Below are positions 1 to 5,598 of a stretch of 23,748 bases of DNA, piece by piece; position 1 is the first letter of the stretch; the number at the start of each line of letters is the position of its first letter. Below the pieces are notes generated by a model. The model saw only the letters and a program-made list of their open reading frames with translations, was not told where the DNA came from and searched no databases. A program made the position numbers and the translations under genes. The DNA is from a virus: IMG/VR virus record IMGVR_UViG_3300013099_000092, positions 1 to 23,748 of that record. One strand, 5' to 3'.

Positions 1-20
1 TTGACGCTTAACTCCATTTT

Positions 21-44
21 ACCCTAGTTTTTACCCTAGTTTTT
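21..44. repeat. Tandem 12-bp repeat ACCCTAGTTTTT x2
   Basis: Two exact consecutive copies of ACCCTAGTTTTT at 21-32 and 33-44, running directly into the first GTATAA-containing repeat. The core CCCTAG is the complement of the CTAGGG seen later at 374-379 and three times at 540-561, so the same hexamer occurs six times in this leader. Confidence 0.85.
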
Positions 45-137
45 AGGCCATTTTTTCGTATAAAATTTGGCCTATTTTCGTCTTTTTGTATAACGTTTTT
101 CCGGGCCATTTTTAGGCCATTTTTCGTATAACGTTTT
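45..137. repeat. Three iteron-like repeats with T-run / GTATAA / T-run core
   Basis: Three same-orientation copies of a T-run, optional C, GTATAA, two bases, T-run pattern have GTATAA at 58-63, 88-93 and 126-131. Copies 2 and 3 share TTTTT(C)GTATAACGTTTT. The first is bracketed by inverted AGGCCA (45-50) and TGGCCT (68-73). The third is preceded by two GGCCATTTTT elements. Spacing between cores is 30 and 38 bases. Such spacing fits protein binding sites or phage-polymerase promoters, but nothing in the window identifies the binder. Confidence 0.6.
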
Positions 138-241
138 CCTCCTTTTTGGAGCAAAATCGTTGGCCCCCTTTTTTTTTTCAAGGCGTTTTTAGCCCTGTTT
201 TTTTCAGAAAATGACGCACCTCATGGCGGGATTGTTGCGGT

Positions 242-265
242 GCTCGGGACAAGGTTGTCCTGAGC
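242..265. other. Strong hairpin (10-bp stem, AGGT loop)
   Basis: Bases 242-251 pair with 256-265: GCTC, one G-U wobble, then GGACA against TGTCC. A four-base loop AGGT closes the stem. The heptamer GCGGTGC occurs on both sides (237-243 and 264-270). There is no downstream T-tract, so this is not a standard rho-independent terminator. It may be a structured RNA element, a protein-binding dyad or a DNA cruciform site. Confidence 0.6.
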
Positions 266-382
266 GGTGCATCATGGCCATAAAGCATATATATTTATGA
301 AAGTCTATAAGAATAGTAGCGTATCCCGCAACCCCCCGTAATTACGCCATAAATAAAATAAAACTACGGCCATCTAGGGACG

Positions 383-440
383 AAAGTAGGGTCGAAATTC
401 CTCAACAATATCAAGGATTTACGCTTTTCGACCCTACTTT
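383..440. repeat. Perfect 15-bp inverted repeat with 28-base spacer
   Basis: AAAGTAGGGTCGAAA at 383-397 is the exact reverse complement of TTTCGACCCTACTTT at 426-440. The spacer 398-425 has no obvious further pairing. A perfect 15-bp dyad in a non-coding leader is well beyond chance. Candidate roles are an operator, a replication initiator site or a recombination/packaging site. Confidence 0.85.
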
Positions 441-447
441 GCTTACT

Positions 448-475
448 TTGAATAGTTAATTTTAATCTATATAAA
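448..475 (+). promoter_or_regulatory. Candidate sigma70-type promoter upstream of the packaging operon
   Basis: TTGAAT at 448-453 as -35 and TATAAA at 470-475 as -10 are separated by 16 bases. It lies just after the 15-bp inverted repeat, so a protein bound there could act on it. It would give a transcript start near 482 and an untranslated leader of about 290 bases before the small terminase. This is a motif match only. Confidence 0.4.
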
Positions 476-537
476 AGAAAGAAGGGGTTGAAAAACTCAA
501 AAAAAGGAACTCTCAAAAGCGTAAAGGGATTTGAAAC

Positions 538-561
538 ATCTAGGGATCTAGGGATCTAGGG
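538..561. repeat. Tandem 8-bp repeat ATCTAGGG x3
   Basis: Three exact head-to-tail copies of ATCTAGGG at 538-545, 546-553 and 554-561. A single further copy with the same flank (CATCTAGGGA) lies at 371-380. Confidence 0.85.
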
Positions 562-775
562 TTGGCCGGTTTTTCTGTGTAGCGTTATTTAGTGGAATGT
601 ATTACGCTTTTTTCAGCAAGAAAAGAGTGCTTTTCCGACAAGTGAAAGTGTGTTCTTTTTTCAAGGTTTTGTCTACTTTTTTGACAGTGTTTTTTTGTGG
701 TGTTTTGGCGGTGCACAAATTAGCTAAGTTGACCTTTCCTTGTTGCCAAGATAAAACTTGTTTAGTGAGGAAGCC

Positions 776-1318
776 ATGGATAAAAAACTAGTTGAATTAG
801 AAGACGTACAGGGAAAGCCAATTTTCAAACCAACGCTGAATAAATATTTAGTTGGTACAAGGGACATTGATATTGTCGAGTATCTCTGTAGACATGTAAC
901 CATGGGTGGTGCTGTATCGGATTTTTGTGAAGTGTTCAAAGTTGACTATTTTACTCTGATGAAAGTTATCGGAGAAAACAAAACCTATAAGCAAAGTTTC
1001 AATTTGGCCAAGACTGCTAGGAAAGATTACATAAAAGAAAAAGTAACTGAGGAGCTTATGAATATTGCAAGCTCTAAGGTCACAGATGCCTACGAGAGCA
1101 ATGGGGCATTAAAATCCATAGAAGATATCCCTGACAATATTAAATCGCTTATATCGAGTGTGAAGACTTCAGAGAATGAAACAGTCGAAGTCAAATTCCA
1201 AGATAAATCTAAAGCACTGGACATGTTATCAAAACAGCAGGGCATGTATGTTCAAAAAATAGAGATGAAAACCGAAGTCACTCTTGAGTCACTATTGACT
1301 GAATCATTCAAAGACTAG
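776..1318 (+). CDS. Terminase small subunit (DNA packaging)
   Basis: This 180-residue protein probably recognises viral DNA and regulates the large terminase. The N-terminal half is helical and fits a helix-turn-helix type DNA-binding region, where 'VSDFCEVFKVDYFTLMKVI' reads as the recognition part. The C-terminal region has the shape typical of small terminases: an 'IPDNIKSLISSVK' helix, a short beta hairpin, then 'DKSKALDMLSKQQGMY', the hallmark 'D-K-x-K-A-L-x-x-L-x-x-x-x-G' segment. I place the start at the ATG at 776, with GAGGAAG just upstream, rather than the in-frame TTG at 758, which has no ribosome binding site. It is the first gene after the long leader. The large terminase is 4.3 kb downstream instead of adjacent. 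Assignment is by sequence pattern and context. Confidence 0.82.
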   Translation: MDKKLVELEDVQGKPIFKPTLNKYLVGTRDIDIVEYLCRHVTMGGAVSDFCEVFKVDYFTLMKVIGENKTYKQSFNLAKTARKDYIKEKVTEELMNIASSKVTDAYESNGALKSIEDIPDNIKSLISSVKTSENETVEVKFQDKSKALDMLSKQQGMYVQKIEMKTEVTLESLLTESFKD

Positions 1319-1324
1319 TAGAAT
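1295..1324 (+). promoter_or_regulatory. Candidate promoter at the start of the virion/adhesion cassette
   Basis: TTGACT (1295-1300) and TAGAAT (1319-1324) are separated by 18 bases. They overlap the end of the small terminase gene and lie in one of the few intergenic gaps. It could serve the genes from 1351 on. Motif match only. Confidence 0.3.
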
Positions 1325-1350
1325 CTAATTAAATTTGACTAGAGGAGAGC

Positions 1351-1758
1351 ATGAGTAAGCATATTACTGCAAAGGATGACACTCTTCAGGCCAGTGACAA
1401 GCGTGACATTACCGGTACAAATTATGAAGATGAGAATAAGCGTGGCCTAGATGTCAGTGTACTTAGTTCATTTTCTCCCTCGGGCCTAAATATAGGTGGT
1501 TTGATCACGGAGCCAACCGTCAATAGTTTGACATGGACGGCACTGCCTACTACCCCTCTAGAAAATAGAAATGCCATAAATATTCAAAACAACTCAGATC
1601 AAGATATCAAAATAAACTTTAGCGATTCTATCGTAGGCTTTGTTGGAATTATAATCAGTGCTGGAACCGAAAGGTTTTATAGAATAACTGACTCAATAAT
1701 AATCTACGCTAAAACAGAGATCGATACCGCAGTTATCACAATTGAGGAGCTTGCTTAA
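1351..1758 (+). CDS. Small beta-rich virion-type protein (function unknown)
   Basis: This 135-residue protein starts at an ATG preceded by AGAGGAGAGC. The first ~35 residues are polar and charged and probably disordered. From about residue 60 the protein is beta-strand rich, with the pattern 'LENRNAINIQNNSDQDIKI', an 'SAGTERFYRI' turn and 'TDSIIIYAKTE'. Small phage proteins with this pattern (an 'R-x-x-I-x-I-x-N' strand followed by an 'SAGE-x-x-x-x-x-I' strand) commonly sit beside tail-fibre or head-decoration genes. I recall the pattern but no assigned function. Its stop overlaps the next start (TAATG at 1756-1760), so the two are likely translated together. A decoration or tail-tip accessory protein is a reasonable inference from position. 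Confidence 0.7.
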   Translation: MSKHITAKDDTLQASDKRDITGTNYEDENKRGLDVSVLSSFSPSGLNIGGLITEPTVNSLTWTALPTTPLENRNAINIQNNSDQDIKINFSDSIVGFVGIIISAGTERFYRITDSIIIYAKTEIDTAVITIEELA

Positions 1759-3083
1759 TGTCAACTAATGAAAACATTATTGAAGCAATTCAAAACCTAA
1801 TCGATGTGGAGTCTGGACATGAACTAAGAAAGGTTATGAATATCGGCATTGGTGACACTCAAAACAGGGACGCTTTCGGTCGCCTTAGAGTTTCCGAGCC
1901 GATTGATCTTTTTGACAATAAGAATACATCATCACGAAATGAAGTATTATTTGACGAAGTAACAAGTGGTGGTGGTTCTATTGACTGGGATTACCACCGT
2001 GCGAGTGTTCAATTAAATACCAGTGGTGCCGATGGTGACAGGGCACTAAGGCAAACACCCTACAACACTTATATTCCTGGCAAGTCTCAGCTCATAGAGC
2101 TGACAAGCTTTCTAGCAGAGGGTGTCAGTGAAGTATACGTAGTGAAACGTAGCTCTGTAGGTGACTCTGTAGTGGAAACAAGAGTAGCTCAAGAGTCGTG
2201 GAACCGTGATACACTCCTTGGCACTGGTGATAATAATGCCAGTGGTGCCAAAGCAGACTTCACAAAAGGTAATATCTTTCAAATTGATATGCAGTGGCTT
2301 GGCCTAGGCCGGGTTAGAATGTCTCTCGTGATAAGAGGCGTTCCTATTGATGTACATCATTTTGACCACGCCAATACAGTCGATGAGGTTTACATGCGTA
2401 CACCTACTTTGCCTATGAGATATGAAATTGTGAACTCGGGTGGGATAACTTATTCACGTATTGGTTACTTTGACGATAGGGACGGTATATTTTTTGAATC
2501 TCAAAGCACGACTGAAGTAGAAAATCAATTGAGAGAGATATGCTGTTCTTGTGCAAGTGAATCAGGTACAAAACCAACTGGATTAGAATTCCATGCTAAT
2601 ACAAGATTAACAAACGGTGCAACTGCAACAGTGGCCGGTGTACCAGTTTTAGCAGTAAGACTTAAGGCCGCTTTTAATGGCCACGAAAATAGATCAAATG
2701 CATTACTATTTGCAATGCAATTCTTTGCCGAAGATGAAAATGTCATATTTGAACTGTTTAAGCTTTATTCGCCGGATGACACTGGCACGACTTGGACAAG
2801 TGTAAGTGATGAGTCAGTCTGCGAATATGCAGTAAACGGAGATATAGGGACTCTGATAGGGTATCCTGAGCATATGATCTCGTGTGCTACAGTTCCAGCT
2901 TCTGGCTCTGGATCAAAAACAACCCCTGGCACTGTTGGCCTATCTTTGGATGTTCTTGACGAACAAAGAAAGATAAATCAAAACTTTGACTCAACTAATA
3001 GTCAGGTGTTTTTATTAAGGGCCTACACAATGGCAGGAACTACAAGGGCCGGTGCTTCAATGACATGGTTAGAGGTGAATTAA
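1758..3083 (+). CDS. Virion structural protein of the DAFGRLRVS family
   Basis: A 441-residue protein. After an N-terminal helix (residues 1-30), it carries the block 'NRDAFGRLRVSEPIDLFDNK' (about 36-55), then a long beta-rich region including 'RQTPYNTYIPGKSQLIELT'. The combination 'D-A-F-G-R-L-R-V-S-x-P-x-x-L-F-D' plus 'Y-x-P-G-K-S-Q-L' is a recurring signature in phage structural proteins, often near tail fibres. I know of no settled molecular role. The body contains no recognisable enzyme motif. The length and all-beta look fit a tail, tail-spike base or fibre-attachment protein. ATG 1758 shares a base with the preceding TAA and has GAGGAG upstream. It overlaps the next gene in the same way, so it belongs to one translational unit with both neighbours. 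Confidence 0.75.
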   Translation: MSTNENIIEAIQNLIDVESGHELRKVMNIGIGDTQNRDAFGRLRVSEPIDLFDNKNTSSRNEVLFDEVTSGGGSIDWDYHRASVQLNTSGADGDRALRQTPYNTYIPGKSQLIELTSFLAEGVSEVYVVKRSSVGDSVVETRVAQESWNRDTLLGTGDNNASGAKADFTKGNIFQIDMQWLGLGRVRMSLVIRGVPIDVHHFDHANTVDEVYMRTPTLPMRYEIVNSGGITYSRIGYFDDRDGIFFESQSTTEVENQLREICCSCASESGTKPTGLEFHANTRLTNGATATVAGVPVLAVRLKAAFNGHENRSNALLFAMQFFAEDENVIFELFKLYSPDDTGTTWTSVSDESVCEYAVNGDIGTLIGYPEHMISCATVPASGSGSKTTPGTVGLSLDVLDEQRKINQNFDSTNSQVFLLRAYTMAGTTRAGASMTWLEVN

Positions 3084-3370
3084 TGAGCACTGTAGGAACC
3101 TCTGGAATAAGAAAATGTGTAGAAAATATTCTATCACTAGTTCCGGAAACGGCACTGCCAACAACTAAGATAGATAAGATTGTTAAGACTGAAAGTTTTG
3201 GAGTGTATCGATTTACATATCTGTACAACCATGCTGAACTATTTTTTATAGAGATCTCTAAAATTGCAGGTGAGTGGGAGTTGATAATCTCCGTATATCC
3301 AAACGGCCTTTATGAGGATGGATTTGCTGTACTTTTTGAGGATGATGAACAAATGCTACTAGAGGGGTAA
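3083..3370 (+). CDS. Small hypothetical protein in the tail cassette
   Basis: A 95-residue protein. The start at ATG 3083 overlaps the upstream TAA (TAATG) and has AGAGGTG six bases before it. An in-frame ATG at 3065 lies inside the upstream gene and is less likely. The N-terminal half contains 'ENILSLVPETALPTTKIDKI'. The C-terminal half alternates strands, 'YNHAELFFIEISKIAGEWEL', and ends acidic (FEDDEQMLLEG). No signal peptide, membrane segment or enzyme motif is visible. I do not recognise the family. Between a structural protein and the tail fibre, it could be a fibre assembly factor or a minor virion protein; this rests on position alone. Confidence 0.65.
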   Translation: MSTVGTSGIRKCVENILSLVPETALPTTKIDKIVKTESFGVYRFTYLYNHAELFFIEISKIAGEWELIISVYPNGLYEDGFAVLFEDDEQMLLEG

Positions 3371-3373
3371 GAC

Positions 3374-5005
3374 GTGGCCAATAGAAAACTGACAGAATTA
3401 ACAACAATAACAAGTAGTGAACTTGCTGCCGATGACATTATGCATTTAGTGGATGTCTCGGAACCGGCAAATGTTGACAAGAATAAGACTATAAAAGTAT
3501 CTGAGTTGGATGAAAGATATATAAATTCAGATAGTGGAAGTGCTGCCGAGATAAAAACTTTATACGAGTCAAATGCGGATACAAATGAATTTAGTGACTC
3601 TGAAGAGGCAAAGCTTGCTGGAATTGAAACTAGTGCGACTGCTGACCAGTCCGATGGTGAGATTAAAACAGCTTATGAAAATAATGCAGATACAAATGCA
3701 TTTAGCGATTCTGAACAAACAAAGTTATCAGGAATAGCGACCGGTGCTAATGTCAATACGGTTGACAGTGTAAGCGGTAAAACTGGGGTTGTAACTCTAG
3801 ATAAAACAGATGTTGGGTTAACAGATGTAGATAATACAAGTGATGCAAGCAAGCCAGTAAGTACGGCAACTCAAACGGCTTTAGATGATAAAGTTGATGA
3901 TTCCCAGGTATTAACAGACGTTCCACTAGGAGCTTTGTTCACAGATGTTCAATTAAGTGATGCAGAAGTTAAAACAGCTTACGAGAATAATGCCGATACA
4001 AATGAATTCAGTGATGCCGAAAAGACTAAACTGTCAGGGATTGAGGTTGGTGCTGAAATAAATACAGTTAATTCAGTAAATACTAAAACCGGTGCTGTCA
4101 CTCTGGATAAAACAGACATAGGATTGGCCAATGTAGACAATACAAGCGATGCCAATAAACCAGTGAGTACTGCAGGTCAATCAGCATTAGACGATAAGGT
4201 CACAAAAGTAACAAGTACAGATAATGCAGTAGCTAGGTTTGATGGTACAAATGGAGAATTACAAGACAGTGGTGTCTATATTACTGACAGCGGTCAGGTA
4301 GGTATTGGAACGGCAAGTCCAGCTAATGATTTACATGTGGATGGCTCGGCAAAAATGAGAAATGTATCAATAGAAAGTTTATCTATTACAGGAGATATAA
4401 CTACTACTGGGCTAGACTGTGCACCTACAATAGCATCAACGGGTGGCACGACTATTCAAGTTTTACGGGCCGTTGGTACAGTAGATACTTCAATCGATAC
4501 TACATCGACAATATATAGTTTGAATAATAATATCTATATTAGTGGTGATCAAGATGTTTCATATTTAATGGGTCAACTTATATGTGCTTCTTTGCTTAGT
4601 GGATATTCAGGAAAGATTATTAATTTTTATGGTTTGCAAATACTAGCTCCTAGTGATGGATCGGGTGGCTCATTTGGTGGAATTGATAGAATCTATGGCA
4701 TTGAGGTTAAAAACCAAACTGGAAATATCACAACCATGGGCATAAAGCTGGGCATAAATTCAGGGACTAACAAGTGGAACCTTTACGCTGTAGGTACTGC
4801 TGATAATTATATGAAGGGTAGTTTAGGCATTGGAATAAGTACGCCTAGGACAGAATTAGATGTAATAGGTGATACAAAATTAAGCGGTCAGCTAAATCTA
4901 GTAGGTCTTTCAACATATGCAGACGACTCGGCTGCCGGAACTGGTGGGCTTGTTGCAGGCGATGTGTACAAAACGTCAACTGGTGAATTACGAATTAAAC
5001 TATAG
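3374..5005 (+). CDS. Tail fibre protein with duplicated modules
   Basis: A 543-residue receptor-binding type protein with a GTG start at 3374, six bases after AGAGGGG. Residues 1-50 resemble an attachment end ('ANRKLTELTTITSSEL'). The shaft carries three copies of 'E-[IV]-K-T-x-Y-E-x-N-A-D-T-N-x-F-S-D' at residues 59-84, 96-121 and 198-223. A ~50-residue block, with 'TLDKTD[VI]GL' then 'VDNTSDA', appears at 124-173 and again at 226-275. The 'VGIGT-x-SP' motif near 309 recurs as 'LGIGISTP' near the C-terminus; this motif is common in phage tail fibres and marks repeats that precede the tip. The last ~30 residues contain 'GGLVAGDVYKTSTGELR', a C-terminal ending I remember from many phage proteins. 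No S74-type chaperone domain is visible. Adhesion function is an inference. Confidence 0.85.
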   Translation: MANRKLTELTTITSSELAADDIMHLVDVSEPANVDKNKTIKVSELDERYINSDSGSAAEIKTLYESNADTNEFSDSEEAKLAGIETSATADQSDGEIKTAYENNADTNAFSDSEQTKLSGIATGANVNTVDSVSGKTGVVTLDKTDVGLTDVDNTSDASKPVSTATQTALDDKVDDSQVLTDVPLGALFTDVQLSDAEVKTAYENNADTNEFSDAEKTKLSGIEVGAEINTVNSVNTKTGAVTLDKTDIGLANVDNTSDANKPVSTAGQSALDDKVTKVTSTDNAVARFDGTNGELQDSGVYITDSGQVGIGTASPANDLHVDGSAKMRNVSIESLSITGDITTTGLDCAPTIASTGGTTIQVLRAVGTVDTSIDTTSTIYSLNNNIYISGDQDVSYLMGQLICASLLSGYSGKIINFYGLQILAPSDGSGGSFGGIDRIYGIEVKNQTGNITTMGIKLGINSGTNKWNLYAVGTADNYMKGSLGIGISTPRTELDVIGDTKLSGQLNLVGLSTYADDSAAGTGGLVAGDVYKTSTGELRIKL

Positions 5006-5014
5006 GAGAATATC

Positions 5015-5362
5015 ATGGCCAGATTTTTAACAAAAGAAATAGATACTGTTTATGGGGTGAAGGCATCAATGCTTACTCTTAATGGAACTACTTTTACAGG
5101 TGCTCCCGATGGTATGAAAGTACAATTAAGACTTGGATTATGGTACGATGTTCAAGCTGCAATAGATAGAAAGGCGACTCTTGACGAATTTACTGCAGAA
5201 TATTTCATCACAGATGAGCAGGCCAAGGGTGATACTGAGATCATACTTTTAAACATGATAATGTCTAGCATACTTGATGAGGAAGGCCAAGAAAGTAATG
5301 GATTGACTGGTAGGGCATCCACTCAGTATTTTCAAGATGCTATTTTAACCGACACAGAATGA
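5015..5362 (+). CDS. Small hypothetical protein after the tail fibre
   Basis: A 115-residue protein starting at ATG 5015 with TAGGAG upstream. It opens with short beta strands ('LTKEIDTVYGVKASMLTLNG'), continues with 'MKVQLRLGLWYDVQAAID', and is acidic and probably helical toward the end. No membrane segment or catalytic motif is visible and I do not recognise the family. Its last codons overlap the next start (ATGA at 5359-5362), which ties the two together translationally. Lying directly after a tail fibre, it could be a fibre chaperone or a tail-tip protein, but the sequence itself offers no proof. Confidence 0.6.
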   Translation: MARFLTKEIDTVYGVKASMLTLNGTTFTGAPDGMKVQLRLGLWYDVQAAIDRKATLDEFTAEYFITDEQAKGDTEIILLNMIMSSILDEEGQESNGLTGRASTQYFQDAILTDTE

Positions 5363-5592
5363 ACTTAGCTTTAATCATTTCAATTATCGGGGCTTTCTTA
5401 ACAATAGGTTTAACTATAAATGGGTTTTTCCTTAAAGGAATTATGGAAAGTCAAAGTAAAGTCGAATTAGACATTGCTAAACTAATGGTTAAAGTCGAAA
5501 GCTATAGTGGACGAATAGATAGTCTAGAGCACAATTTTAGAAAGCTTGAGATATCACATTTTGAATGCCGATCTAATGGCAAAAATGGGTAG
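5359..5592 (+). CDS. Small single-pass membrane protein with coiled-coil tail
   Basis: A 77-residue protein. Residues 3-24 ('LALIISIIGAFLTIGLTIN') form one clear membrane helix at the very N-terminus. Residues 30-70 have a heptad-like pattern typical of a short coiled coil ('VELDIAKLMVKVESYSGRID'). There is no independent ribosome binding site; the start overlaps the upstream stop as ATGA, so translation is probably coupled. Small membrane proteins of this layout occur in phages as holin-related or spanin-like lysis proteins and as membrane-anchored virion proteins. No endolysin gene is seen beside it, so a lysis role is only a guess. It ends in an amber stop, six bases before the in-frame GTG of the large terminase. 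Confidence 0.65.
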   Translation: MNLALIISIIGAFLTIGLTINGFFLKGIMESQSKVELDIAKLMVKVESYSGRIDSLEHNFRKLEISHFECRSNGKNG

Positions 5593-5598
5593 TATTGT

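Larger units (their letters stand above)
419..611. repeat. Three copies of TTACGCTTTT (two direct, one inverted)
   Basis: TTACGCTTTT occurs at 419-428 and 602-611, and its reverse complement AAAAGCGTAA at 515-524. The first copy overlaps the right arm of the 15-bp inverted repeat. This looks like a repeated binding motif; the binding protein is unknown. Confidence 0.6.
1..775. other. Non-coding, repeat-rich leader region upstream of the packaging genes
   Basis: I see no convincing gene in this stretch. The first 210 bases are very T-rich on the plus strand and hold tandem and dispersed short repeats. Bases 211-275 form a GC-richer patch with a strong hairpin. Bases 371-611 hold a perfect 15-bp inverted repeat, a tandem ATCTAGGG triplet and three copies of TTACGCTTTT. 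A sigma70-like promoter is plausible at 448-475, giving a leader of roughly 290 bases before the small terminase. The density of repeats and dyads in a genome whose genes are otherwise packed end to end suggests a control region (late promoter region, replication origin or packaging site). Which of these it is cannot be read from the sequence. Confidence 0.7.

Noticed and set aside
138-200. T-runs after small GC hairpins near 138-151 and 182-194, considered as terminators for an upstream gene
   Set aside because: Stems are only 3-4 bp and no upstream gene is visible; the T-runs belong to the general T-rich character of this stretch.
237-270. GC-rich foldable patch considered as a tRNA
   Set aside because: There is only one strong stem; no four-arm cloverleaf, no T-loop GTTCGA-type motif and no acceptor pairing.
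538-561. Tandem ATCTAGGG considered as the start of a CRISPR array
   Set aside because: The repeats are 8 bp and directly adjacent, with no spacers.
681-720. Perfect TTGACA (681-686) as a promoter -35 box
   Set aside because: No acceptable -10 element at 16-18 bases downstream (704-709 reads TTTGGC).
597-791. 64-residue plus-strand open frame with a hydrophobic stretch just before the small terminase
   Set aside because: No usable ribosome binding site (AGTGGA touches the ATG), it overlaps the small terminase start, and its composition follows the T-rich base run. A real micro-gene cannot be fully excluded.
3374-5005. Tail fibre considered as the target of a diversity-generating retroelement, as in BPP-1
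   Set aside because: No template repeat, reverse transcriptase or C-type-lectin-like variable end is seen in the window. The internal repeats are protein-shaft modules.
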